Part shown: positions 8,749-16,369 of the stretch, in pieces
How positions within the stretch are numbered: position 1 is the stretch's first letter
Layout: every line of letters starts with the position of its first letter
Assembly (NCBI RefSeq): GCF_000242455.2
Contig: NC_019892.1
Location: 8,690,744 to 8,754,743 of the forward strand
From: Singulisphaera acidiphila DSM 18658
GTDB lineage: Bacteria; Planctomycetota; Planctomycetia; Isosphaerales; Isosphaeraceae
Direction: 5' to 3'
Length of the DNA stretch: 64,000 nucleotides
The notes under the pieces: model-generated
What the model saw: the letters and a program-made list of their open reading frames with translations, nothing else
Databases searched by the model: none
What the model was told of the DNA's origin: nothing
Position numbers and translations under genes: made by a program

Positions 8749-8987
8749 ATGGTGGAGAAACATCGGACCTGGAGCCACCGGTCCTTGAAGGACAAGCGGT
8801 ACGTCTACGGCTGCACCGACGGCGTACACTTCAATATCCGCCTTGAGACGGCCAGTGCATCCTCAGTCCAGTGCATCCTCAGTGTTGATGGGGCAACGGC
8901 CGAGGGTAAGAAGGAGCTGATCGCCATCGTCGACGGCGACCGGTGAGAGCGATCAGTCGTGGAATAAATCGCCACTACTTGAAGGAG
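8749..8987 (+). pseudogene. IS256-family transposase fragment, frameshifted
   Basis: Residues LKDKRYVYGCTDGVHFNIRL and GATAEGKKELIAIVDGDR match the core of IS256 transposases (pattern KRYVY.WADG..F..R, then GAT.(D/E)GKKELIA..DGYRES). The frame stops at 8944-8946. Shifting by one base restores ESDQSWNKSPLLE, which fits the family continuation, so this is one decayed gene with a frameshift near 8944. A 16-bp tandem duplication lies inside it. Both ends of the element are missing. Confidence 0.8.
8852..8883. repeat. 16-bp perfect tandem duplication
   Basis: ccagtgcatcctcagt occurs twice back to back. The length is not a multiple of three, and it sits inside the IS256 remnant, consistent with mutational decay of a dead gene. 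Confidence 0.85.
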
Positions 8988-9187
8988 GTGATTGCTGGGA
9001 TCATTTTTCGAGGACGGAGTGATGAAAACCAACGCCGCCTGAAATTCTCTATCCACAAAGATTGACGGGCCGGCAAAGAGTCCGAATTCAGCGAATGCAC
9101 CTATTGATTATCTTGGGGTTTTCTCCCCTTGAACGGTGCAGCGATAGACTGTTTGCCGGCCCGTCGAAGATTGACTATACCTCCTCG

Positions 9188-9619
9188 TCAGCTCGCCGGG
9201 CGCTGAAAGACGAGGACATTCGCCCAGACGCCTTCGCCGGGATCGAATGCGGTCGGGCGATCGTCGTTGAACCCACCACTTCTGATATAGAGCCGCCCCT
9301 CTTCCAGGCGATAGATCGCGCGCATCTCGGGCACCTCTTCACCGTCAATCGTGGTGAACTTCACCCAGTCCAACGCCTTGGGCGAAGTCGTCTCATCGAT
9401 CTTCAGCTCACCGTCCGCCTGAATCTTTCGCCCCTGTGGCGTCGCAATCGTTGCCACGACCGCATTCCCTTTGATCTCGATCGAGACGACCGTTGCCTTG
9501 CGGAGCCCGACCTTCGTCTCCCACCGCCCCTGGAGCTTGGGCAAGTCTCCGTTCGACTCCGGTGCCGCACCAAGCGCCATGACCGCAAGCACGAATCCCG
9601 AAAAGAGTTTGGTATTCAT
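9188..9619 (-). CDS. TIGR03067-type secreted protein
   Basis: Small exported protein of a type found in multiple copies in planctomycetes; function unknown. The ATG at 9619 is preceded by GAGGGA. Residues 1-20 (MNTKLFSGFVLAVMALGAAP) form a signal peptide. The mature part begins DLPKLQGRWETKV, the LQG.W signature of the family, with beta strands ending YRLEEGRLYIRSGGFNDDRP. At 143 aa it has the usual length for one domain. It stands alone, divergent from the sirtuin pair. The assignment rests on the LQG.W start and the overall pattern. Confidence 0.8.
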   Translation of the reverse strand: MNTKLFSGFVLAVMALGAAPESNGDLPKLQGRWETKVGLRKATVVSIEIKGNAVVATIATPQGRKIQADGELKIDETTSPKALDWVKFTTIDGEEVPEMRAIYRLEEGRLYIRSGGFNDDRPTAFDPGEGVWANVLVFQRPAS

Positions 9620-9999
9620 CGACGCGATCCCTCACTCAGGAAGTTCACGTGGACGACCCCCGGAAAACGAAGGCCGACATGGATAAGATCGACTAGACCA
9701 GAGGACAAACTTCGCACTAACTTCAACCAAGACCATTATCCTGATCGACTTAGTCAATTATCAAGACTCTCGAGGGACTCCTTTCCCTCGAGGTTGTTCT
9801 TATTCCCATCCGCTTCCGGAGCTGGGACGTGCAGCGTGATCACCCGGGGAACCGATTTTCATTCCAAAAAGTGATGCAGGCTCCCCCGTATCGGCGTGGA
9901 ATTGACCCGGGGAGCGGGCCAGCTTAGAATACGCAAGTGATCGCCAGTTCGAGGTTTTTTTGCATAGGTCAAGGGCAGACGTTGCCAGGGAGCCACGGG
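9620..9999. other. Divergent intergenic region
   Basis: 380 bases between the minus-strand TIGR03067-type gene and the plus-strand CxxC protein gene. It should hold promoters for both. No consensus sigma-70 pair or operator was recognised, and no small gene is supported. Confidence 0.4.
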
Positions 10000-10239
10000 A
10001 TGCGACATGTAGGGAGGGTTCTACCAGTCCTCGTCTTGGTCCTGGGGCTTTCGGCCAACCTTTCGGCATGTCCCAATTGCAAGGAAGCGGTCGCCGCGCA
10101 GCCGAGTGAAGTGGCCAACATGAAGAACGGTTACAACTGGAGCGTCCTGTTCATGATGGGGATGCCCTTCACCCTGCTCGGCACGGGGGCACTCATGATC
10201 GCTCGGGGTGTGAAGCGGGGCACGCTGCCCGAGTTTTAA
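10000..10239 (+). CDS. Small membrane protein with a CPNC motif
   Basis: A 79-aa protein. The ATG at 10000 starts MRHVGRVLPVLVLVLGLSAN, a signal peptide, followed by LSACPNCKEAVAAQ with a CxxC pair just after the predicted cleavage point. A TM helix follows (WSVLFMMGMPFTLLGTGALM), then a short basic cytoplasmic end. The CxxC would face the periplasm, where it could bind a metal or be redox-active. It ends three bases before the sirtuin start, so the two are almost certainly co-translated. Function is unknown. Confidence 0.75.
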   Translation: MRHVGRVLPVLVLVLGLSANLSACPNCKEAVAAQPSEVANMKNGYNWSVLFMMGMPFTLLGTGALMIARGVKRGTLPEF

Positions 10240-10242
10240 ACG

Positions 10243-10968
10243 ATGACAGACCTCGAGAAAGCGGCGAAGCTCTTGGCCAAGGCGGGATCGGTCGCGGTCC
10301 TGACCGGTGCGGGAATCTCGGCCGAGAGCGGGATCCCCACGTTTCGCGGGCTAGGCGGTCTCTGGAACGGGCGCGACCCGATGAGCCTCGCCACTCCGCA
10401 AGCGTTCGCCGCCAACCCCGCACTCGTCTGGGAGTTCTACAACTGGCGTCGCGAACTGGTCACGCGGGCCGAGCCCAACCCCGGCCATCGAGCACTCACG
10501 GAATTAGCAGGCAAGCTGACCTGCTTCACGCTCGTGACGCAGAACGTCGATCGGCTCCATCAGCGGGCCGGGAGTCGCGACGTCCTCGAACTGCACGGCA
10601 ACCTTTTCGAGGTCCGCTGCACCGGCTGTGGGCAAACCTTCGACCGTGATGGCGAGACACTCCCTCCCCTGCCCCATTGCGAAGTGTGCGGCCAACTCCT
10701 CCGACCAGGCGTCGTCTGGTTTGGCGAAACGCTCCCGCCTGCCATCTGGGAAGCGGCCGAGGCTGCCGTCCGCCAGGCCCGCCTTCTCCTCGTCGTCGGC
10801 ACCAGCGCGGTCGTCTATCCAGCCGCCGGCCTCGTGGCCACAGCCCAAAGCGCAGGGGGTGCCGTGATCGAAATCAACCTCGAGCCCACGCCGATCAGCG
10901 ATGAGGTCGACCTCGCCCTCCACGGCAAGGCCGCAGCAATATTGCCCCTTCTCACCGATCTCCTCTGA
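10243..10968 (+). CDS. cobB: NAD-dependent protein deacylase, sirtuin family
   Basis: Removes acyl groups from protein lysines using NAD+, in the cytoplasm. The 241-aa protein shows the full sirtuin core: NAD-binding VLTGAGISAESGIPTFRG, TQNVDRLHQRAG, the catalytic histidine in LELHG, four zinc cysteines (CTGCGQ and CEVCGQ), LRPGVVWFGE and VVGTSAVVYPA. The length matches bacterial class III/U sirtuins. The start is three bases after the stop of the CxxC membrane protein gene, suggesting translational coupling. The physiological target is unknown. Confidence 0.95.
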   Translation: MTDLEKAAKLLAKAGSVAVLTGAGISAESGIPTFRGLGGLWNGRDPMSLATPQAFAANPALVWEFYNWRRELVTRAEPNPGHRALTELAGKLTCFTLVTQNVDRLHQRAGSRDVLELHGNLFEVRCTGCGQTFDRDGETLPPLPHCEVCGQLLRPGVVWFGETLPPAIWEAAEAAVRQARLLLVVGTSAVVYPAAGLVATAQSAGGAVIEINLEPTPISDEVDLALHGKAAAILPLLTDLL

Positions 10969-11038
10969 TCGAGCCTCCCGTCGAAATCCGCCGGCCCGGA
11001 CACATTGGGATTCACCCCAACGGCACGCCTCCTCGAGC

Positions 11039-11902
11039 TTATGATCGGCCAGAGTTCGACGACTTCGCCGGCGCCGCCAGGAGCGTCTTGACGAACGCAA
11101 GGTCGGCCGCAGTCTGCTCGATCAGTTCGGGGGTAGTCAGGTCGCGCCAGCTATGCGGCCCTTTGTATTCGCTATGGAGCGAGATCGGCCCATCAAATTT
11201 GGCCTGCCTGAGGGCGTCGAACACCTCGGGCCAGGCGACCAGGCCATCGCAAAGCGGGACCTGTTGAGCCTGCCAGACGGCCTTGACCTTCCCCGGCTCG
11301 GACTTCCAGCCGAAGTCCTTGACCGCGACGAGCCGAATCTGTGGACCCAGCAGCTCGAGGTTCTGCCGCCAGCCTCCGCTCCCCCCTTCCACAGCCGCAT
11401 GGCCAGGGTCGAAGTAGGCGGCGAGCCGGCTCGGGTCACGGTCGTGGAGCAAGTTCACCACCACTGCCGGCTGGCAGTTCACATAGCCGGGGCCGCTGTG
11501 GTTGTGGATCCCGAACGTGACCTTGTACGACTCGGCGAGTCGTTCCAGCCCATCGAGGTTCTGTTTCGCCTGCTCGATCGATTCGCGGAGCTTCCCCTTG
11601 GGCCCATTCCAGTAGCCCAGCTTGAGCAGCCGGATCCCTTGCCTGGCCGCCGCTTCGACGATCGCCTCGGCATGAGGGTCGGTCGCCCGCGTGATCGCCG
11701 TACTCGCCATGGGCACGTCCAACCCCTGGGCGTGGATCGCCGCCACGGCCGCCGGCAGGTCTTTCCCGACCGTGGCGGGCTCAACGTGCCCTTTGGGCCG
11801 AACGGTCAGGTCCACCCCGTCGAACCCAAGCGCCTTGATCCGCTCCGCCGCCTCGCCGACCGAAAATTCTTGCAGCATCTTCGAGAACATCACGAGTGGC
11901 AT
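11039..11902 (-). CDS. Sugar phosphate isomerase/epimerase-like TIM-barrel protein
   Basis: Xylose-isomerase-like TIM-barrel (AP endonuclease 2 fold) of 287 aa, probably acting on a sugar or inositol-type substrate with a divalent metal. Recognisable pieces are IKALGFDGVDLTVRPKGHVE near the start, FGIHNHSGPGYVN with a metal-site histidine, YFDPGHAAVEGG with an Asp/His pair, and LHSEYKG with the final acidic ligand. No signal peptide, so cytoplasmic. It converges on the sirtuin gene and has no obvious pathway neighbours. The exact reaction is unknown. Confidence 0.85.
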   Translation of the reverse strand: MPLVMFSKMLQEFSVGEAAERIKALGFDGVDLTVRPKGHVEPATVGKDLPAAVAAIHAQGLDVPMASTAITRATDPHAEAIVEAAARQGIRLLKLGYWNGPKGKLRESIEQAKQNLDGLERLAESYKVTFGIHNHSGPGYVNCQPAVVVNLLHDRDPSRLAAYFDPGHAAVEGGSGGWRQNLELLGPQIRLVAVKDFGWKSEPGKVKAVWQAQQVPLCDGLVAWPEVFDALRQAKFDGPISLHSEYKGPHSWRDLTTPELIEQTAADLAFVKTLLAAPAKSSNSGRS

Positions 11903-12129
11903 GGTCTCGTCCTCGATCCGCTGGAATCACAGAAATCCAGAGCATCCGACATCAACGTGAGCCTGCCAGGTAGGAATGAGACTGGCATCTGGCCCACATG
12001 AGGATGCGAACGAGCCGCCATCGTAACCAGCCCCAACTCTCGGACGTAGCCCCCACACGCTGCCAACCCGAAGTTGCTCGACCGGCCGGACCGTTCGGAT
12101 TCACACCGATCGGCCCGGTCGTGGGAGAT

Positions 12130-13077
12130 TCACTCCGCTGTTGGAGTGCGAAGCTTGCCCGCGTTCGTATTCTCGGCAAGGTCGGCGATCATCTCGTGGA
12201 CGGCCCCCTCGATCGCCGCTTGCCACTCCGCGCCGTACTTGGCGCGAGCGGCGGGCCGGCTGTAAGCGTAGGTCAGTCCGCGCGAGTTGTTGATGATCGC
12301 GCCGAGGCCATCGGTATCGAATGCCGGGGCAACATCCTTGGAAGAGCCTCCTTGAGTGCCGTAGCCTGGTACCAGGAACGGAATGCCGGGCAGTGTCGCG
12401 CGCAGTTCGGCGAGTTGATCGGGATAAGTCGCGCCGACCACCGCGCCGAGCAGGCTATAACCGGATGCGCCTCGATAGGGCTCGGCCCATTGAGCCAAGC
12501 GTTGAGCGACGTGTTGGTAGATTGCCTTCCCATCAGCGATCAGGTCCTGAAACTCACCGGCCGAGGCGTTGCTCGTCCGGACGAGGGCGTAGAGTCCTTT
12601 CCCCTCGCGTGCGGCCACCTTGACGAACGGGGTGATTCCATCGCTCCCGAGGTAAGGATTGACCGTCAAGCCGTCGGCATTCCATGAGGGTTCGAAGCTC
12701 TCGCCCACGGGAACCTTGCCGAGATAGGCCCGGGCATAGGCGTCGGCCGTGGAGCCGATGTCGTTCCGCTTGCCGTCGATCAAGACGAGCAGCCCTTTCC
12801 CTTGGGCGTACTGCGCGGTGGCGTGGAGCGCCGCAAACCCCTCGGGTCCATAGGCCTCATAGAACGCGGCCTGGAATTTGACGATCGGCACGAGCGGAGC
12901 GACCACATCGACCACGCCGTCCCCAAACACGCGCAGCGACTCCGCCACCCCCGGCCGATCGCCAGGGAACTTGTCGAGAAACTCAGGTGGCAAGTCCTCG
13001 GGCCGCGGATCGATCCCCACACAGATCGGGGTTCCCACTCGCTTTACGGCTGCATTCAAGCGATCCGCGAAGTGCAC
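12130..13077 (-). CDS. pyrF: Orotidine 5'-phosphate decarboxylase, PyrF type 2
   Basis: Last step of de novo UMP synthesis: decarboxylates OMP. The 315-aa protein shows GTPICVGIDPRPEDLPPEFL at the start, KFQAAFYEAYGPEG, and the catalytic DGKRNDIGSTADAYARAYLG (Lys and Asp of the DxKxxDI motif), which identifies the longer type 2 (mycobacterial-like) subfamily. LVPGYGTQGG near the end binds phosphate. Translation starts at a GTG at 13077 with GAGAGGAA upstream. It diverges from the tRNA-Pro promoter. The pyrC gene elsewhere in the window belongs to the same pathway but is not linked. Confidence 0.95.
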   Translation of the reverse strand: MHFADRLNAAVKRVGTPICVGIDPRPEDLPPEFLDKFPGDRPGVAESLRVFGDGVVDVVAPLVPIVKFQAAFYEAYGPEGFAALHATAQYAQGKGLLVLIDGKRNDIGSTADAYARAYLGKVPVGESFEPSWNADGLTVNPYLGSDGITPFVKVAAREGKGLYALVRTSNASAGEFQDLIADGKAIYQHVAQRLAQWAEPYRGASGYSLLGAVVGATYPDQLAELRATLPGIPFLVPGYGTQGGSSKDVAPAFDTDGLGAIINNSRGLTYAYSRPAARAKYGAEWQAAIEGAVHEMIADLAENTNAGKLRTPTAE

Positions 13078-13101
13078 GACGTAATTCCTCTCAGTACCGC
13101 A

Positions 13102-13129
13102 TTGACAGATCCAGGGCTCCCCCTATAAT
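13102..13129 (+). promoter_or_regulatory. Consensus sigma-70 promoter for tRNA-Pro
   Basis: TTGACA at 13102-13107 and TATAAT at 13124-13129, both perfect consensus hexamers, spaced by 16 bp. The first tRNA-Pro gene begins 33 bp after the -10 box. It lies just outside the 203-bp duplication that carries the two tRNA copies. Confidence 0.8.
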
Positions 13130-13162
13130 ACCGACTCAACACGAGGTCGTCTGCAAAGAATT

Positions 13163-13237
13163 CGGGGCGTAGCGCAGTTTGGCTAGCGCGCTAGACTGGG
13201 GGTCTAGAGGTCGTGGGTTCAAATCCCGCCGCCCCGA
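13163..13237 (+). tRNA. tRNA-Pro (anticodon GGG), copy 1
   Basis: 75-nt cloverleaf. The acceptor CGGGGCG pairs perfectly with CGCCCCG, followed by discriminator A. The anticodon arm is CTAGA-CTGGGGG-TCTAG with anticodon GGG, and the T arm is GTGGG-TTCAAAT-CCCGC. CCA is not encoded. Reads CCC and CCU. A consensus promoter lies upstream and an intrinsic terminator follows. Confidence 0.97.
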
Positions 13238-13261
13238 CTTGTCTGTGAGAGATTTCAATGA

Positions 13262-13303
13262 AAAGGGGCCTACGGCTCATCACCGTAGACCCCTTTCCTT
13301 TTT
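13262..13303 (+). terminator. Intrinsic terminator after tRNA-Pro copy 1
   Basis: Stem AAAGGGG-c-CTACGG with CCGTAG-a-CCCCTTT around a 7-nt loop, followed by cctttttc. Confidence 0.85.
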
Positions 13304-13365
13304 CGGGTCTCGTCGCGTTGGGATCGAAAAGTACCGACTCAAGACGAGGTCATCTCCAAAAAAAT

Positions 13366-13440
13366 CGGGGCGTAGCGCAGTTTGGCTAGCGCGCTAGACT
13401 GGGGGTCTAGAGGTCGTGGGTTCAAATCCCGCCGCCCCGA
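13366..13440 (+). tRNA. tRNA-Pro (anticodon GGG), copy 2
   Basis: Identical in all 75 bases to the copy 203 bp upstream, so structurally intact. No promoter was seen between the preceding terminator and this gene; expression may depend on read-through. Confidence 0.96.
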
Positions 13441-13461
13441 CTTGTTCTAACTGACGATCAG

Positions 13462-13504
13462 AAAGGGGCTTGCGGCGAAAGACGCAAACCCCTTTCTTGT
13501 TTTT
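13462..13504 (+). terminator. Intrinsic terminator after tRNA-Pro copy 2
   Basis: Stem AAAGGGG-cTTGCG with CGCAA-aCCCCTTT followed by cttgttttt. The outer stem matches the first terminator, while the inner stem and loop have diverged. Confidence 0.85.
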
Positions 13505-13636
13505 CGGGAAGACTCCACACATCATTCCCCCCACACCATTGGGCTCACGTGGCATTCACGCTGCCCCCGTCGCTGGGAGTTGGCGCACACGCCAAGCGTG
13601 AGCCGCTGGGGCGAGACAGATCCTCGGGATGGTCGG

Positions 13637-14629
13637 TTAAGGAACCCATCCGGGCAACGCAGCGGCCTGCTTCACCCAGGTCGCCATCTGTGCCTCGTCG
13701 AGTTCGTCGCCTTCGTGGATGTCGATCCAACGCGCGTCCTTACTGCGCACCGTGCCACCGGGCGGGACTGGTCGTAGCGACGTGCCGCAGAAGAAGGTCA
13801 CCTTGACGTAGCGGGTTAAGACGTGGAACGACAGGAACCAGCCCTGGCCCTCGATGCCGTAAAATGGCGAGTTCCACTTCACGGCCTTGCGCACGTTGGG
13901 GATGGTCCGCACGATCAGCGCGTCGAGGCGCTTCCCGAGGTCGCTCTTCCAGCTCGGCATCGCTGCTATGTACGCCTGCACTGGGGCATCGCCGTCTGCC
14001 TTCGCGATTTTCGGGTTGCCACCCGACAGGAGGATGACCTCCTCGCCGTTTCGCCCTTTGATCGGCTTGGCCTCTTTCGCACCTGGCTTGGCCTTCTTCG
14101 CACCTGGCTTCGGCAGGGACTTGGACTTCGGGGTGCTGGACCGGAGATTCTCCGCGACCGCGGCCTGGACCAAGGCCTTGAACGCCTCAGCGTCGAGCAC
14201 CTCTCCCTCCCGGATGTCGATGGCGCGACGCGTGTTTCCCTCGAGGCTGGAGTTGAAGAGCCCCCGAGGGTCCTCCAAGGAGGCACCTCGGGCGAAGGTC
14301 AGCTTGATTACCTGTTTGTAGGCCTCTCCCGTGCAGATGTTCCCAGCGCGGGACCAAACGGGTGTGCCCATCCATTTCCACTCCTCCATGATGTCCAAGT
14401 CCGCCTCGTGGATGATGCGGCGGACCTCTGCCAAGGTCTCGGCTCGCCAGCCACCCAGAGACCGGATCCGCTCGTCGATGAGACGAGAGGCCACCTTCCC
14501 GGTCGCGTGCTTCGCTTCCTCACCCGGTTTGACCTTCGCGCCTGGCTTCGGCGGGGATTTGGGCTTGGTGGCCGACTTGAGTGGCTTGTTCGCGCGCGAC
14601 GTGTCCTTAGCCTTGCTCTCGGTCATCAT
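13637..14629 (-). CDS. Protein with two tandem DUF1801 (YdhG-like) domains
   Basis: A 330-aa cytoplasmic protein. A Lys/Pro/Ala-rich leader (residues 1-45) precedes a first DUF1801-type unit (ETLAEVRRIIHEADLDIMEE, WKWMGTPVWSRAGNICTGEA, GSSLEG-like segment ending RRAIDIREGEVLDAEAFKAL). A second Lys/Pro-rich linker with repeated KPGAKKAKPGAKEAKP leads to a second unit (PSWKSDLGKRLDALIVRTIP, VKWNSPFYGIEGQGWFLSFH, ARWIDIHEGDELDEAQMATW). DUF1801 proteins have a frataxin-like fold and are poorly characterised. The basic linkers could bind nucleic acid, which is inference. Stand-alone gene. Confidence 0.85.
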   Translation of the reverse strand: MMTESKAKDTSRANKPLKSATKPKSPPKPGAKVKPGEEAKHATGKVASRLIDERIRSLGGWRAETLAEVRRIIHEADLDIMEEWKWMGTPVWSRAGNICTGEAYKQVIKLTFARGASLEDPRGLFNSSLEGNTRRAIDIREGEVLDAEAFKALVQAAVAENLRSSTPKSKSLPKPGAKKAKPGAKEAKPIKGRNGEEVILLSGGNPKIAKADGDAPVQAYIAAMPSWKSDLGKRLDALIVRTIPNVRKAVKWNSPFYGIEGQGWFLSFHVLTRYVKVTFFCGTSLRPVPPGGTVRSKDARWIDIHEGDELDEAQMATWVKQAAALPGWVP

Positions 14630-15154
14630 TCGTCCTTATTTCGTTGGACGTTTCTCGAGTCACTCTAGGTGTTCATCCCAGAATCGCTCATTAGTATGCC
14701 ATCCGGTCCCGTACGGGCCTGAACTGCGTAGGGACGAGGCGATAAACAGCGTTCTCGACCTTGCCGCTGTTCGGTTACGCGGCCGGCATCGGGCAGGAGG
14801 CGCAGCGAGACGGCCGGGCTTGCAATTGGGAATTACCACCATGTAGCCAATGCCTGCAAGTGGTTGCCTACGTGTCAATGTCAATTTAGGCTTCACGAAA
14901 GGCATCTGCCGGGTAGGCCCGACTCTCTGAGCTCAGCCTGTCGCTGCCTGGCACAAGGTGGCACGGATTGTCGTCGGTAATCCCTGAATGCCGGTGCAAA
15001 AAAGTTCTAACAGCCTCCTATCATCCCGACTGATTGGCAACAGCAAATCCCGCCAACCGTCGCGTCAGCGACGGTTGGCGGGATTTGAGCATTTTGAGAG
15101 AAGCAGGAAGTTCATCGAAGCCCCGCCACCGAGGCTTTCAGGAACAGCGGAGTT
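14630..15154. other. Intergenic region with a perfect inverted repeat
   Basis: 525 bases between two minus-strand genes. No gene is supported. It contains the 19-bp inverted repeat listed separately; nothing else was recognised. Confidence 0.5.
15044..15087. repeat. Perfect 19-bp inverted repeat with 6-nt loop
   Basis: Left arm caaatcccgccaaccgtcg, loop cgtcag, right arm its exact reverse complement. No T-run follows on either side, so it is not a classical terminator. It could be a REP-like palindrome or an mRNA-stabilising stem at the 3' end of the SRPBCC transcript. Confidence 0.9.
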
Positions 15155-15571
15155 TCAGCCAGCCACGCTCGACGCGATGGCCGACGAAATGCGCTCCAAG
15201 ACCTTTGGCCAACCCGCCCCCATACCCTCGAAGGCCGTTTTGCCCAGAGGGGAGTCGAGGTCGAAGCCCGAGTGCTCAAGGTGCAGCCGCGTGCCCGAGT
15301 TCTCGGGTTCAAGACGCCAGGTGATGGTCGTATCGAGCGTACCAGGCGCGAAGCTATAGCTCAGGAGACGCTCAGGTTCCACGGCAATGACTTCGCACGG
15401 TTGTTGCCCCCATGGCCCCATATCGAGCGTGAACCGATGGCCGACGACGGCTCGTACGTCACCCGCTGCCCACCATTTCGCATGAATTTTGGGGTCGGTC
15501 AGCGCTTGCCAGACCTTCTCCGGCGATTGACTGACAAATTGCGACAATCGAATTATGCCTGGTTGAATCAT
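15155..15571 (-). CDS. SRPBCC (AHSA1-type) domain protein
   Basis: A single helix-grip domain of 138 aa, likely cytoplasmic, binding an unknown hydrophobic ligand or acting on a toxic compound. It begins IIRLSQFVSQSPEKVWQALT then DPKIHAKWWAAGD, the typical start of AHSA1/START-like proteins, and ends with the long C-terminal helix GWPKVLERISSAIASS. It follows the ArsR gene with two bases between stop and start, and its ribosome site (GAAGAGGAA) lies inside the ArsR coding end. ArsR-SRPBCC pairs are common in bacteria. Confidence 0.92.
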   Translation of the reverse strand: MIQPGIIRLSQFVSQSPEKVWQALTDPKIHAKWWAAGDVRAVVGHRFTLDMGPWGQQPCEVIAVEPERLLSYSFAPGTLDTTITWRLEPENSGTRLHLEHSGFDLDSPLGKTAFEGMGAGWPKVLERISSAIASSVAG

Positions 15572-15573
15572 TG

Positions 15574-15882
15574 CTATTCCTCTTCCAAAGTACGATCAAA
15601 GGCTTGCAGCCGCTCACGCCAATAATGCTCAAATGGCTTTAGCCACTCATTCACTTCAACGAGACGTGCCGGCTCGATGTGGTAGTACCGTTCGCGGCCG
15701 CGCCGCTCGTCCCGAACCAGCTCGGCGCTCCGCAACACCTGCAAATGTTCCGAAACGGACGGGCGATGCAGGCTAAACTCATCAACCAGGTTATTGACGG
15801 TGTACGGCCGTTTGAGCAGGAGTTCCAGAATTCGACGGCGAATCGGATTCGCCAAAACCGCGAAAACATCGGGGGTCGTCAT
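15574..15882 (-). CDS. ArsR-family transcriptional regulator
   Basis: Winged-helix repressor of 102 aa, starting MTTPDVFAVLANPIRRRILE and followed by the recognition unit VNNLVDEFSLHRPSVSEHLQ VLRSAELV. The ArsR metal box ELCVCDL is absent, so it is not a metal sensor of the SmtB/ArsR type; it belongs with ArsR regulators that precede SRPBCC genes. The wing is RRGRERYYHIEPARL. It is translationally coupled to the SRPBCC gene and probably controls the pair. Confidence 0.92.
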   Translation of the reverse strand: MTTPDVFAVLANPIRRRILELLLKRPYTVNNLVDEFSLHRPSVSEHLQVLRSAELVRDERRGRERYYHIEPARLVEVNEWLKPFEHYWRERLQAFDRTLEEE

Positions 15883-16369
15883 GCCCGCATTATGCGTCGG
15901 ATATTTCCGACCTGTCAATAACAGAGACGAGAGAAAATCGGAACCGGAGTGACTGCTGCAAGAGAACGTGGAGCAAATTTCGGGAGGCAGCCCAAGTTGG
16001 ATACGGCGTGGGAAACCGCCCGTGCAAAGGTTCAGTCCACCGTCTGATCGACGAGAAGTCGTTGCTCGAACGATTCCGCTGCGCTACGATGAATGGATGG
16101 CCTGGGCGGAGAGCAGGGCAACGTGGTGGAACGACTCGAGCGCCGACCCAGGGGCCAAGACCGAAGGAGGGGCGGCACAATGCCGCCCTGTCATTCCTTC
16201 GGGATTGGCAAGAAAGCGGTCAATCTTTGCATATAGATCAAAAGTCCACCATTTTATCTCCCAACCCCGGTTTCTTCATTTCACGCTGAACCATTAGTTC
16301 AACCAAGAGAGATCACTTCGACTGCTGTACATTCGACGAAGACATACGCATGAGATCAAGAGAGACGCT
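15883..16369. other. Intergenic region upstream of the acetyltransferase
   Basis: 487 bases between divergent genes. No supportable gene. A 7-bp hairpin (gggcggc-acaat-gccgccc, 16170-16188) is present without a T-run. The last 150 bases are AT-richer and probably carry the acetyltransferase promoter. Confidence 0.4.

Larger units (their letters stand above)
13129..13505 (+). repeat. Tandem duplication (203-bp unit) carrying two tRNA-Pro genes
   Basis: The segment starting taccgactcaa at 13129 recurs at 13332 with scattered differences. The tRNA copies are identical, while leaders and downstream hairpins have diverged. Spacing between equivalent positions is 203 bp. The promoter ahead of copy 1 is not part of the repeated unit. 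Confidence 0.85.

Noticed and set aside
14660-14905. Minus-strand frame of 81 codons in the gap after the DUF1801 gene
   Set aside because: No recognisable domain, weak start and Arg/Pro-rich composition as in other antisense frames.
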